Below are positions 7,315-16,346 of a DNA stretch of 28,464 nt, piece by piece. Under the pieces are notes generated by a model. The model saw only the letters and a program-made list of their open reading frames with translations. It ran no database searches and was not told the DNA's origin. The stretch's first letter is position 1. Every line of letters starts with the position of its first letter. Source of the DNA: Dehalococcoidia bacterium (GTDB taxonomy: Bacteria > Chloroflexota > Dehalococcoidia > Dehalococcoidales > UBA1222); assembly GCA_009783135.1 (NCBI GenBank), contig WRHS01000006.1, forward strand, positions 1 to 28,464, given 5' to 3'. The position numbers and the translations under genes are program-made.

Positions 7315-9888
7315 ATGATTCCGCTCACGCTGAGAGTACGTAATTTTCTGCCGTATAAGGGAGAGGTTCCACCGCTAAGTTTCGCCTCTATCCATACAGC
7401 CTGCATTTCAGGCGATAACGGCGCTGGTAAGTCCTCTGTTATAGACGCCATAACATGGGCTCTGTGGGGCAAGTCGCGCGCTAAAAGCGACGACGACCTC
7501 ATATACCAGAGCGAAAATGAAACCGAGGTGGAATTCGATTTCTGCACTGAGGGGCAGCTATATCGCATTGTTCGCCGTCATGCACGACCCAAAGGCAGAA
7601 GAACGTCCGGACAAAGCAGCTTGGATCTTTTCGTCCACAAAGACGATGACTTCCTTCCTTTGACGGCTGAGCGTATGCGCCAAACCGAGGACAAAATCAA
7701 ATCCATCCTGCACATGGATTACGACATTTTCATCAACAGCGCCTACCTGCGCCAGGGACATGCCGACGAGTTTACGCGCCAGGATCCGGCAAAACGCAAA
7801 GAGGTGCTGGCAAACATACTCGGGCTGGAAATCTATGATGGTTACGAGGAACGCGCCAAGGAAAAATGTAAGGAAGCACAGCAAAAAAAAATAAATATTA
7901 GCGCAAGCATAAGCGAAACAGAGGAAAAGCTGGCACAACAACCCGCACTGGAGGCAGATCTTGCGCAGGCAGCAGAACAACATACGGCCATATCCACCGG
8001 CATGAGCACCACAGAAGGCAGATTGAAACAACTGCGACAGGAAGATGTTCTTCACAGCGCTGTGAAAGCACGCTTGGAACAGTTAGACACAACCATCAAG
8101 CGCAACCACGAAGAGTTAAAGCGCAAAACGGCTCAATACAAGGACACTCAGCAGCATATCGGGGAGCATGAAGCGCTGCTGGCACACCGCTCAGACATAG
8201 AGGCCGCCTACCAGCAGCTGCAGGAAACTCGCGAACAATACGAAAAAATGAACCTGCAGCTGCAACAAATCGTCCGTTTACGCGAAGAATGCAAGCCTTA
8301 CGAAGAGTTCTGCAGCAAACATGAAAACCAACTTATTTCAGAGCGCGATATCATTCAAAGCAGTTTCAGCCAACTGAAGATGAAAGCAGAGCAATTGGCC
8401 GCACTTAATGCCGAACAACAGGAACTACACCAGAAAAAACAGGTATTATTGCAGGCAGAAAAAGAGTTTGAAAGAAGCAGGAAATCCTTGAATGAGCTCG
8501 AGACGGCACATTCACGCATAGAAGACGCCAATAAGCGCCTGAGCCAGGATATCGTCGAAATTGAAGAAAAACAGCTAATGCTGACCGGAACAAAGCAGGA
8601 GACCACCTGTCCCCTGTGCGAGTCTGATCTGAGCGGCGGACAGCTTGAGTTGGTGCAAAAGAAATACTCTTCCGACAAAGCCGCCAAGTTGAATGAAATT
8701 AGTGAAAACAATAAAGCCGCCGCCGGGTTAGGCGCGCAACTGAAATCCGATAAGGACGCCTTGCGCCGGCAGGAGGAAAATTTTAAAAGCGATACAGACG
8801 CACTTACCCGTCAGGAAGAGCGTCTGGCGCAAGCCTTGAATGAGTCAGACGCAGCAGCCAGGAAAATAGAGCTTGTTACGGCTCAGCTTGAGGAAGTAAC
8901 ACGAAAACTGTCGACGCACGATTACGCCCACACTGAACGTGAGGCATTATCGCGCATTAAATCTGAAATAGGCGTCATTGCTTACAATGAAAAACGCCAT
9001 GGTGAACTGCTGCAGGAAAAGCAGCGCCTGCAAGGCAGCGAAAAACAAAAACGCGAGCTGGATGATGCCTCTATTCTCCTGCAAAAAGAGCAGGAAAGTG
9101 CCTCCGGTCTAACCGAAGAGATTAACACCATTCAGGCGCAACTTTTACAAGACGGGCAAACACACCTACAACTTTCGCAACAGCTGGAGAAGTGGGGCGA
9201 ATTACAACAAGAACTGCAGCAGACAGAAAACTCATTGCAACAACAGACAAAAGAGCAGCAAACGGCGCTTAAGAAAATGACCGTTCTCAAGGAAAAACTC
9301 ACACAGCTAAGCGAGATGGAGACACAATCAGCTGAAAAACGTGGTGAGATGGCCCTCGCGGCAGAAAGCGAGTCGCTTTACAAGCAGTTGTCACAGGCAT
9401 TCGGTAAAAAAGGAATTCAGGCGATGCTGATTGAAACAGCTCTGCCTGAAATTGAGGCCGAAGCGAACCACCTGCTCAGTCGCATGACAGACGGGCGCAT
9501 GACACTCACATTTGAAACGCAGCAAGCCACAAAAATAGGGACTCTCTCCGAAACATTGGATATCAAAATCGCCGATGAGTTGGGCACACGTAACTACGAA
9601 ATGTTCAGCGGAGGGGAGGGATTCCGCATCGACTTTGCCGTGCGCATTGCACTTTCAAAGCTGCTGGCACGACGTGCCGGAGCACCTATGCCAACACTTA
9701 TAATTGATGAAGGTTTCGGCACGCAGGATACCGATGGCATTGAAAAGCTGAAAGAGTCCATTAATTCCATTCAGGACGATTTTCAAAAGATACTGGTCAT
9801 CACTCACATTGATGAGCTAAAAGACGCCTTCCCTGTACGCATCAATGTGGTTAAAGCCACTGAGGGCTCAAGAATTGAAATTTCTTGA
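7315..9888 (+). CDS. sbcC: SbcC/Rad50-type DNA double-strand break repair ATPase
   Basis: Large SMC-like ATPase that normally pairs with the SbcD/Mre11 nuclease to process DNA ends and hairpins. The N-terminal half of the ABC head has NFLPYKGEV and the Walker A motif GDNGAGKSS (about residues 34-42). A long coiled coil rich in Glu, Gln, Lys and Leu is split by a zinc hook, CPLCESDL, with the first Cys at about 432. The C-terminal head carries the signature MFSGGEGFRIDFA, Walker B PTLIIDEGFGTQD and the His switch ITHIDELKD. The 857 residues and the central hook fit the family. The ATG at 7315 is three bases after the rpoD stop, so it should be coupled to rpoD. No sbcD/mre11 gene is in the window, which is unusual because the two are commonly adjacent. 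Confidence 0.92.
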   Translation: MIPLTLRVRNFLPYKGEVPPLSFASIHTACISGDNGAGKSSVIDAITWALWGKSRAKSDDDLIYQSENETEVEFDFCTEGQLYRIVRRHARPKGRRTSGQSSLDLFVHKDDDFLPLTAERMRQTEDKIKSILHMDYDIFINSAYLRQGHADEFTRQDPAKRKEVLANILGLEIYDGYEERAKEKCKEAQQKKINISASISETEEKLAQQPALEADLAQAAEQHTAISTGMSTTEGRLKQLRQEDVLHSAVKARLEQLDTTIKRNHEELKRKTAQYKDTQQHIGEHEALLAHRSDIEAAYQQLQETREQYEKMNLQLQQIVRLREECKPYEEFCSKHENQLISERDIIQSSFSQLKMKAEQLAALNAEQQELHQKKQVLLQAEKEFERSRKSLNELETAHSRIEDANKRLSQDIVEIEEKQLMLTGTKQETTCPLCESDLSGGQLELVQKKYSSDKAAKLNEISENNKAAAGLGAQLKSDKDALRRQEENFKSDTDALTRQEERLAQALNESDAAARKIELVTAQLEEVTRKLSTHDYAHTEREALSRIKSEIGVIAYNEKRHGELLQEKQRLQGSEKQKRELDDASILLQKEQESASGLTEEINTIQAQLLQDGQTHLQLSQQLEKWGELQQELQQTENSLQQQTKEQQTALKKMTVLKEKLTQLSEMETQSAEKRGEMALAAESESLYKQLSQAFGKKGIQAMLIETALPEIEAEANHLLSRMTDGRMTLTFETQQATKIGTLSETLDIKIADELGTRNYEMFSGGEGFRIDFAVRIALSKLLARRAGAPMPTLIIDEGFGTQDTDGIEKLKESINSIQDDFQKILVITHIDELKDAFPVRINVVKATEGSRIEIS

Positions 9889-9913
9889 CGCAAACATAAT
9901 TTCCTAAAAAGGG

Positions 9914-9919
9914 TATAAT
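9914..9919 (+). promoter_or_regulatory. -10 box (TATAAT) 12 bases before the ATG of the membrane glycosyltransferase
   Basis: TATAAT occurs in the short gap after sbcC. Transcription would start near 9926, leaving about six bases before the ATG at 9932, with no Shine-Dalgarno sequence in between. TTGACG at 9885-9890 is too far away (23 bases) for a normal spacer. A leaderless or nearly leaderless mRNA is implied. Confidence 0.45.
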
Positions 9920-9931
9920 ACAACCTTACAT

Positions 9932-11371
9932 ATGCCGATACTTTCTCAAACCCTCTCTTATACAAATAATCTGGTACATGGTTGTAAGGTTGCCCTGAGT
10001 AACGCTACGCCACGCATTCAGCTGTTTTTTGTTGCAAACTGCATCAAACTAATCGCTTTCATATTCACCGGACTGGCTGGTTTTTTCAGCTTTCATCCTT
10101 TGGTCTTGGGCACAAGCATTAGTCTTTTTCTATGGCTTGTTTTAATGCTTGCCGTAGCCCTGCCGCAGGCAAGCATGCTGCTCGCAGCCTACCAGCATTG
10201 GCTGAAGCCGGCATATAAGGCATCTTTGGCTATTCTGGCTGTCGCCATATGCATCAGCGTGTTAACCATATCTACTGTCATGGTATGGAATGTTGTCAGA
10301 CCTGCGCCACTACCGTCTATAGCCAGCGGGCTGGTTGACACTATGAGCAACTCATACGACTCTACCAGTTTTTCAATACAGGCCACAGAAAACCTTCTCT
10401 CAGGGAAAAACCCCTACGCACATGCAAACATTGTCACAGCCCTTGATGCTTCACCGGATGCATATACAAGACTTACTCCACTGCGTACAGGCGCCTTTGC
10501 CGACTCGTTCCCATATCCAACACCGGATGAGCTTAAAAGCATTTGGGACGTGGCCATCAACAACCCTGACGTGCTCCCACAGGAGATAGAAACAAAATTC
10601 AACTACCCAGCCGGCTCTTTTCTCCTGCTTGCACCATTCATGGCAGTCGGGATAAGCGACATACGCATCATACTCATAATTCTCTTGTTGCCAGCGGTAA
10701 TTTACGCCGCCAAAAGAATCGCACCGCGCAAGCGTTGGTATTTTGTGCTGGGGACATTACTGTCGTGTGAGCTTTTGATGCTCATTTTGTCCGCCGATAC
10801 CAAACTCCTTTGCATACCTTTTATCCTGGCAGGATGGTTCACGGCATCCCGCAGGCCGTATCTGTCGGCAATTTTTATAGGTATCGCCGTGGCAACCAAG
10901 CAAACCGCTTGGTTTTTGCTGCCTTTTTATCTCATCCTTATATGGAAAACAATAAATTTGCGCCTCGCCATACGTGGCGGCATTATCGTTGGAGCAGTAT
11001 TCTTCGTCACCAATGCGCCATTCATCATAGCCGACTATCACCTGTGGCTGTCGTCCGTTTTCGCGCCAATGGTGGACCCTATGTTTCCTTTGGGGGATGG
11101 GCTGGTTACGCTGGTATTAACAGGTATAATCCCACTGGATTCTCCCATTTTATTCACTGTCATGGAAGTGGCTACTTTTGTATTATGCATACTATGGTAT
11201 ATGCGACATGCCCGCCGCTATCCTCACACCGGGCTCATCTTATCTCTTGTACCAATCTTCTTTGCATGGCGCAGCATAATGAGTTATTTCTGTTGCATTG
11301 ACACCGTATTGCTCGCATCCATTTTAACTAAGGAAGAGACGTGTCACGAGCCTAACCAAGTGCCTGCTTAA
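9932..11371 (+). CDS. Polytopic membrane protein, probable GT-C fold glycosyltransferase (DUF2029/GT87-like)
   Basis: About ten hydrophobic helices are spread over 479 residues, with a polar extracytoplasmic loop at about 128-225. That loop opens with NSYDSTSFSIQATENLLSGK followed by NPYA, resembling the acidic catalytic loop and the G-x-NPY motif of polyprenyl-phosphate-sugar transferases. AVATKQTAWFLLPFY in the second half also resembles DUF2029-type mannosyltransferases. The likely job is to transfer a sugar from a lipid carrier to a cell-envelope acceptor outside the membrane; donor and acceptor cannot be told from sequence. The ATG at 9932 has no Shine-Dalgarno and sits 12 bases after a TATAAT. 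Its 3' end overlaps the 3' end of uvrA on the other strand by 20 bases. The family is inferred from topology and short motifs only. Confidence 0.7.
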   Translation: MPILSQTLSYTNNLVHGCKVALSNATPRIQLFFVANCIKLIAFIFTGLAGFFSFHPLVLGTSISLFLWLVLMLAVALPQASMLLAAYQHWLKPAYKASLAILAVAICISVLTISTVMVWNVVRPAPLPSIASGLVDTMSNSYDSTSFSIQATENLLSGKNPYAHANIVTALDASPDAYTRLTPLRTGAFADSFPYPTPDELKSIWDVAINNPDVLPQEIETKFNYPAGSFLLLAPFMAVGISDIRIILIILLLPAVIYAAKRIAPRKRWYFVLGTLLSCELLMLILSADTKLLCIPFILAGWFTASRRPYLSAIFIGIAVATKQTAWFLLPFYLILIWKTINLRLAIRGGIIVGAVFFVTNAPFIIADYHLWLSSVFAPMVDPMFPLGDGLVTLVLTGIIPLDSPILFTVMEVATFVLCILWYMRHARRYPHTGLILSLVPIFFAWRSIMSYFCCIDTVLLASILTKEETCHEPNQVPA

Positions 11372-14177
11372 TGTAATAGCCTGTCGCCGACATTTCCTGA
11401 CAGGCAACCTCTTCCGGAGTCCCCTCAGCCACCACCTGCCCACCACTTTCGCCTGCACCCGGACCCAAGTCAACTATCCAGTCGGCATTTTTAATAACGT
11501 CCAAATGATGCTCAATAATCACCACTGAGTTGCCGCCATCCACAAGGCGCTGCAACACACGCATTAGCGCCGCGACGTCCTCAAATGCCAGCCCCGTTGT
11601 CGGCTCATCCAGAATATACAGCGTTCGGCCGGTGGCGCGCCGCGACAGTTCCGTGGCAAGCTTGATGCGCTGAGCCTCACCGCCCGAGAGATGCGGTGCC
11701 GGTTGTCCCAAACGAATATAGCCCAACCCGACGGCATATAGTGTTTCAAGCTTGTTTTTGACTTTCGGAAAATGCTCAAAGAAACATAAAGCCTCTTCCA
11801 CAGTCATATTCAACACATCGGCAATGCTTTTGTCCTTGAACTTGATTTCCAGAACTTCACGGTTATAGCGCGCGCCGTGGCATATATCGCATGCCACAGT
11901 GACATCCGGCAAAAACTGCATTTCAATTTGAATAAAACCTTCGCCGTGGCAGGCCTCACAGCGCCCGCCCTTAACATTGAAAGAAAATCTTCCCGCTGCA
12001 TAGCCGCGCCGGCGGGATTCGGGTGATGTGGCAAACAACTCACGTATATGGGTAAACAGACCGGTATATGTGGCCGGGTTCGAACGCGGTGTGCGCCCGA
12101 TAGGAGACTGATCAATATTGATAACCTTATCAATGTTCTCAATACCCAGCACTGCATCTGCCTCGCCTGGTTTTTCACGTGTTTTATATAGTACCTGCGC
12201 CAGTTTGCCATAAAGCACCTCATTAACCAGTGTGCTCTTGCCGGAGCCCGAAACACCGGTGACAACCACCAGTCTGCCCAGCGGTATATGCACGTCAATA
12301 CCCTTGAGATTGTTCTGGCGCGCCCCCTTTATTACAATCTCCGCGCCGTTACCCTCCCGCCGCTGTGGCGGAACAGGGATTTGCTTACGTCCGGAAAGAT
12401 ATTGCCCTGTAAGTGACGCCTCCGAATGCAGAATATCATCCAAGGTCCCTGCCGCAACCACCTCCCCTCCATGCTCTCCAGCCCCCGGCCCCATATCAAT
12501 AATGTAGTCCGCTGCACGCATGATGGCTTCATCATGTTCAACCACCACCAAACTGTTGCCCAAATCACGCAAATGTTTGAATGTCTCCACCAGGCGATAG
12601 TTGTCAGCCGGATGCAAGCCGATGGTGGGCTCATCACAAATATACATCACGCCCATCAGCCCGCTACCGATTTGTGTCGCCAAACGGATGCGTTGTCCCT
12701 CACCGCCTGAAAGTGTTCCCGCAGAACGCTCAAGCGTAAGATAGTCCAGCCCTACATTCACCAAAAAACGCAGCCGTGACGAAATTTCCTTGAGAATTTC
12801 ACGGGCAATCGTGCTCTCCTTATTGCTAAGGACAGTCTGCTCAGCGCCAAGGGCTGAGACCCATTCCATCGACTTACTCACAGACATACCGGCAGCCTGC
12901 ACGATATTTACGCCGCCTATGGCCACCGCAAGCGCCTCAGGTTTAAGACGCCTGCCGCCGCATACCTGACACGGCAGTGTCACCATATACTGCTCAAGTG
13001 CCATACGCGACAACTCAGACTCGGTTTCACGATGCAGGCGTTCAAGACGCGGAATGACGCCCTCAAAGCCGTCATGATAGGGGCGCAACCTGCCAAAGTG
13101 ATTACGATAAGTACGCGCCTCTCCGCCCTCTCCGAAGAGCACCAACTGCATAAAATCCTCTTTGAGATTTTTAACCGGTGTGTTTAGCGAAAAATGATGC
13201 CGCTGCGCCAGACTCTCCAGTTGCGAGAAATACCACGTCTGCCACTGGTACGGATGAATAGCCCCCTCCGACAGGGAAAGCTCCTTGTTTGGAATTACAA
13301 GTTCCGGGTCAAACTCCATTTTCACACCTAAACCGGTGCAGGCAGGACAAGCACCATGCGGACTATTGAAGCTAAATGTGCGGGGTTCCACCTCACCTAT
13401 ACTGATGCCGCAATCAGGACAGGCAAACTGCTCGGAGAAGAGGATTTCCTCTCCTTCCACGATGGAAATTAACACTACCCCTTTGCCTTGTTTGAGTGCC
13501 GTTTCCACCGAATCGGCAATGCGGGGCAAGTTCCCCTCCTGCCCGATGACCAATCGATCAATGACAACCTCCAAGGTGTGCTTTTTTTTCTTGTCCAGCT
13601 CAATATCACTATCAAGCTCCATGGTCGTGCCGTCAACGCGCACGCGGGCATAACCGCTGCGGCGCAGTTCCTCAAAGACCTCTTTGTACTCGCCTTTACG
13701 GTCTTTTACAATTGGCGCAAGCACAAGTATGCGCGAGCCGGCAGGCAACGCCTGCACCGCATCCACAATTTGTTGTACCGTTTGCATGGAAATCTCACGC
13801 CCACACTGCGGGCAATGCGGATGCCCTACGCGCGCAAAAAGCAGGCGCAGATAATCATAAATTTCAGTGATGGTTCCAACTGTGGAGCGCGGATTGTGGC
13901 TAACACCCTTTTGGTCAATGGAAATAGCCGGGCTTAGCCCCTCAATGTAGTCCACGTCGGGTTTTTCCATGCGCCCTAAGAATTGTCGCGCATAGGCTGA
14001 AAGGGACTCCATATAGCGCCGCTGTCCCTCGGCATAAATGGTATCAAATGCCAGCGAGGACTTACCTGAGCCGGAAACACCGGTAATAATCACCAGCTTG
14101 TCGCGCGGAATTGTCACGTCAACATTCTTGAGATTATGCTCGCGTGCGCCCTTGATGAAAATGGTATTGTAAGGCAT
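11352..14177 (-). CDS. uvrA: Excinuclease ABC subunit A
   Basis: Damage-recognition ATPase of nucleotide excision repair; acts as a dimer and loads UvrB. The 941 residues show the full duplicated ABC layout. The first Walker A is GVSGSGKSS at residues 33-41, followed by the UvrB-binding and insertion region. Zinc cysteines follow at C253/C256 and C277/C280. The first signature is TLSGGEGQRIRLATQIGSGL with CDEPTIGLHP. The second Walker A is near residue 643, the second zinc module is C740/C743 with C763/C766, and the second signature is HLSGGEAQRIKLATELSRR with ILDEPTTGL. The start MPYNTIFIKGAREHNLKNV is canonical, with a weak AGGT at about ten bases. uvrB and uvrC are not in the window. It is transcribed divergently from the activator gene and converges, with a 20-base overlap, on the glycosyltransferase gene. 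Confidence 0.97.
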   Translation of the reverse strand: MPYNTIFIKGAREHNLKNVDVTIPRDKLVIITGVSGSGKSSLAFDTIYAEGQRRYMESLSAYARQFLGRMEKPDVDYIEGLSPAISIDQKGVSHNPRSTVGTITEIYDYLRLLFARVGHPHCPQCGREISMQTVQQIVDAVQALPAGSRILVLAPIVKDRKGEYKEVFEELRRSGYARVRVDGTTMELDSDIELDKKKKHTLEVVIDRLVIGQEGNLPRIADSVETALKQGKGVVLISIVEGEEILFSEQFACPDCGISIGEVEPRTFSFNSPHGACPACTGLGVKMEFDPELVIPNKELSLSEGAIHPYQWQTWYFSQLESLAQRHHFSLNTPVKNLKEDFMQLVLFGEGGEARTYRNHFGRLRPYHDGFEGVIPRLERLHRETESELSRMALEQYMVTLPCQVCGGRRLKPEALAVAIGGVNIVQAAGMSVSKSMEWVSALGAEQTVLSNKESTIAREILKEISSRLRFLVNVGLDYLTLERSAGTLSGGEGQRIRLATQIGSGLMGVMYICDEPTIGLHPADNYRLVETFKHLRDLGNSLVVVEHDEAIMRAADYIIDMGPGAGEHGGEVVAAGTLDDILHSEASLTGQYLSGRKQIPVPPQRREGNGAEIVIKGARQNNLKGIDVHIPLGRLVVVTGVSGSGKSTLVNEVLYGKLAQVLYKTREKPGEADAVLGIENIDKVINIDQSPIGRTPRSNPATYTGLFTHIRELFATSPESRRRGYAAGRFSFNVKGGRCEACHGEGFIQIEMQFLPDVTVACDICHGARYNREVLEIKFKDKSIADVLNMTVEEALCFFEHFPKVKNKLETLYAVGLGYIRLGQPAPHLSGGEAQRIKLATELSRRATGRTLYILDEPTTGLAFEDVAALMRVLQRLVDGGNSVVIIEHHLDVIKNADWIVDLGPGAGESGGQVVAEGTPEEVACQEMSATGYYIKQALG

Positions 14178-14193
14178 AAAAATTTACCTGCAC

Positions 14194-14222
14194 ATTTTAG
14201 CATCGCCTTTGCTTTGGGGCAA
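14194..14222 (-). promoter_or_regulatory. Promoter of uvrA
   Basis: On the minus strand, TTGCCC (14222-14217) is followed after 17 bases by TAAAAT (14199-14194), and TGC precedes the -10, giving an extended -10. The expected start site near 14187 is about ten bases before the uvrA ATG, so the leader is very short. I see no clear LexA-type palindrome over it. Confidence 0.5.
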
Positions 14223-14249
14223 ACCTAAATATATCCACACCAGCTTCGG

Positions 14250-14278
14250 TTTACGGATGTGGATGCTTGGTATATACT
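14250..14278 (+). promoter_or_regulatory. Promoter of the CoA-dehydratase activator gene
   Basis: TTTACG (14250-14255), a 17-base spacer and TATACT (14273-14278). The start site would be near 14285. A seven-base inverted repeat, ATCCACA at 14233-14239 and TGTGGAT at 14258-14264, straddles the -35 hexamer and could be an operator. That role is a guess. Confidence 0.45.
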
Positions 14279-14318
14279 CCTGTCAGAAAATTTTGGGGTT
14301 GATTTTTCATTGAGGAAA

Positions 14319-15137
14319 ATGAATTACTATCTCGGCATTGATGTCGGCTCTGTTTCCACCAAACTGGCGCTCCTTGACACAGAGAGCCGGCAGGCCGCAC
14401 AGGCGTGTCTGCCAACACATGGGCAACCGGAAGCGGCGGTGAAAGCCGGTCTGCTGACAATTCAGCAGCAACTCCCTCAAGACGCAGCCATAGCATCAGT
14501 GGCAGTTACCGGAAGCGCCCGTGAATTGGCAGGAAGCCTTGTCGGTGCGGATATTGTCAAAAACGAGGTTACCTCTCATGCGGCAGCTACCCTGCACTAC
14601 TTTCCGCATGCACGAAGCATAATTGAAATCGGCGGGCAGGACAGCAAAATCATTTTACTCAAAGACGGGCTGGTGCTGGATTTCGGCATGAACACCGTTT
14701 GCGCTGCCGGCACCGGCAGTTTCCTTGACCACCAGGCGCAGCGGCTGGGCTTGACAATGGAAAATCTTGGAGAGCTTGCCTGCCTTTCAAATACACCGGA
14801 CCATTTTTCAGGGCGCTGCACCGTTTTCGCCGAGTCTGAGATGATCCACAAACAGCAAAGCGGCGCCAAACTGGAAGATATTCTATATGGTTTATGTCAA
14901 ACGCTGGTGCATAACTACCTCAACAGCGTAGCAGCAGGGAAGGAAATACTCACACCTGTGGTGTTCCAGGGTGGGCTGGCACTCAACCACGGCATTGTGC
15001 GTGCTTTGCAACAAGAGTTGCTTTGTCAGCTGATTATCCCGCAGACGCCGCAGCTTATGGGGGCGATTGGTGCAGCATTGCTAGCCGCAAAGCGCGCACC
15101 AGACGCACCATCGCGATTTAAGGGGTTCTGCATCTAG
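14319..15137 (+). CDS. BadF/BadG/BcrA/BcrD-type ATPase, 2-hydroxyacyl-CoA dehydratase activator (HgdC-like)
   Basis: ASKHA-fold ATPase that binds a bridging [4Fe-4S] cluster in a homodimer. It injects one electron, driven by ATP hydrolysis, into 2-hydroxyacyl-CoA dehydratases or benzoyl-CoA-reductase-like partners. Visible motifs are LGIDVGSVSTKLALLD (phosphate 1), IIEIGGQDSKII (phosphate 2), VCAAGTGSFLDHQA with Cys128, FSGRCTVFAESEMI with Cys167, and FQGGLALNHGIVRAL (adenosine motif). The two cysteines fall almost exactly where HgdC of Acidaminococcus has its cluster ligands. The ATG at 14319 gives the canonical N-terminus MNYYLGIDVGS; GAGG lies only three bases upstream, a short spacing. 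At 272 residues it is a normal single-domain activator. No dehydratase subunit is nearby, so its partner is unknown; the protein is oxygen-sensitive in known cases, pointing to an anaerobe. Confidence 0.9.
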   Translation: MNYYLGIDVGSVSTKLALLDTESRQAAQACLPTHGQPEAAVKAGLLTIQQQLPQDAAIASVAVTGSARELAGSLVGADIVKNEVTSHAAATLHYFPHARSIIEIGGQDSKIILLKDGLVLDFGMNTVCAAGTGSFLDHQAQRLGLTMENLGELACLSNTPDHFSGRCTVFAESEMIHKQQSGAKLEDILYGLCQTLVHNYLNSVAAGKEILTPVVFQGGLALNHGIVRALQQELLCQLIIPQTPQLMGAIGAALLAAKRAPDAPSRFKGFCI

Positions 15138-15198
15138 CCATTCTGCATCAACAACAAAGCACAGCGATTAGCACACCTGCCCACATGTGTAAAAGACA

Positions 15199-15207
15199 TG
15201 TTATAAT
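15199..15207 (+). promoter_or_regulatory. Extended -10 promoter before trxB (TGTTATAAT)
   Basis: TG at 15199-15200 and a consensus TATAAT at 15202-15207. No good -35 is seen. The start site near 15214 gives a leader of about 78 bases to the trxB ATG at 15292. An in-frame ATG at 15211 lies upstream of the expected transcript start, which argues against it as the start codon. Confidence 0.5.
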
Positions 15208-15291
15208 GGTATGCTGGCAGAGTTCCCAAACAACGCTGTCGCCACTGCCAGACACACATATTTGCGCAACGCAACCCGAATGAGGTCAAAG

Positions 15292-16230
15292 ATGAGCCAA
15301 GAAAATACGAATCAAAAATTTGATGTGGTAATTATCGGAGGCGGCCCGGCAGGGCTTTCAGCCGCAATCTATACCGCACGCGACCGCCTGAACACGCTAC
15401 TCATTGAAAAAAGTCTCATAGGCGGCATGATTAACGAGGCTGACAAAGTGGATAACTACCCCGGATTTCCGGAAGGTGTTTCAGGGATGCATTTGACACA
15501 AAAAATGCACGAGCAGGCGCAGAAATATGGCTTACAGGAAGCCACATCGGAAGTGCTCTGCATTTCGGCGCTTCCACCGCATGGCTTTGGCGTAAAAACC
15601 GCCGATGATGAATATACGGCCAAGGTCGTCATCATTGCCGGCGGCTCGGATAAGCAGCGGCTGAATATCCCCGGGGAGAAGGAATTTACCGGACGCGGTG
15701 TTTCATACTGCGCTACCTGTGATGCGCCTTTCTACCGCGAAAAAACCGTGGCGGTTATTGGAGGTGGCAACTCAGCCTTATATGAAGCATTGCACCTGTC
15801 CAAATTTGCCAGCAAGGTATATATCATTCACCGACGGGAGCAACTGCGTGCCACAACTGTTATGCAGGAACGCACAAGAGCGGAGACCAAAATTGAATTT
15901 ATCCTCAGTACTGTAGCAGAAGCTGTGCAAGGAGAGCATTTTGTAGAAAAGCTGCTTCTTAAAAATGTGAGCAGCCAACAAACCTCCGAGCTTATGCTTG
16001 ACGGCATATTTGCCTCCATCGGCATCATACCCAATACCGCTTATCTAAAAAACCTGCTGGCGCTGGACGAGAGCGGTATGATTGTCGTGGACGGGCATAT
16101 GCAAAGCAGTATTCCCGGAATTTTTGCAGCCGGGGATATCCGCCATAACTCAATTCGCCAGGTGATCGCAGCATCAGGTGACGGCGCGGTTGCCGCCTTA
16201 AGCGCTAAAAGATGGGTCGAAGAAAGATAA
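15292..16230 (+). CDS. trxB: Thioredoxin reductase (NADPH, FAD)
   Basis: Reduces thioredoxin with NADPH; cytoplasmic thiol redox control. The 312 residues show the FAD dinucleotide fold FDVVIIGGGPAGLSAA (about residues 10-25). The redox-active pair is SYCATCDAPF (Cys140, Cys143). The NADPH fold is VAVIGGGNSALYEALHL, followed by the HRREQLRA phosphate-binding motif. The C-terminal FAD motif is GIFAAGDIR with an RQVIAASGDGAVAA helix. The ATG at 15292 has GAGGT six bases upstream and gives the expected N-terminus; earlier in-frame ATGs (15211, 15280) are less likely. The second nucleotide motif reads GGGNSA where many TrxB have GGGDSA, a common variation. No thioredoxin gene is next to it. A ferredoxin- or flavodoxin-dependent reductase is a less likely alternative. 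Confidence 0.93.
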   Translation: MSQENTNQKFDVVIIGGGPAGLSAAIYTARDRLNTLLIEKSLIGGMINEADKVDNYPGFPEGVSGMHLTQKMHEQAQKYGLQEATSEVLCISALPPHGFGVKTADDEYTAKVVIIAGGSDKQRLNIPGEKEFTGRGVSYCATCDAPFYREKTVAVIGGGNSALYEALHLSKFASKVYIIHRREQLRATTVMQERTRAETKIEFILSTVAEAVQGEHFVEKLLLKNVSSQQTSELMLDGIFASIGIIPNTAYLKNLLALDESGMIVVDGHMQSSIPGIFAAGDIRHNSIRQVIAASGDGAVAALSAKRWVEER

Positions 16231-16284
16231 TTTCTCAGAGCCGCAAACTACAAAAATAAAAAGCGAAATAGCCCCGCTGCCATG

Positions 16285-16313
16285 TTTTCAGTAGGTGAAG
16301 CATAGGTTATAAT
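16285..16313 (+). promoter_or_regulatory. Promoter of the rplI-dnaB operon
   Basis: TTTTCA (16285-16290), a 17-base spacer and consensus TATAAT (16308-16313). The start site near 16320 leaves a leader of about 27 bases with a GAGGT ribosome binding site before the rplI ATG at 16347. Confidence 0.55.
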
Positions 16314-16346
16314 GTATGGCTGATATTTTCCTGAGGTAATACTGTC

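Noticed and set aside
10757..11301. Overlapping open frames on both strands inside the glycosyltransferase gene
   Set aside because: The main frame has coherent membrane helices and family-like motifs; the others have atypical composition.
13285..13937. Long plus-strand open frames opposite uvrA
   Set aside because: They are shadows of the clear uvrA coding frame, with no ribosome binding site or family features.
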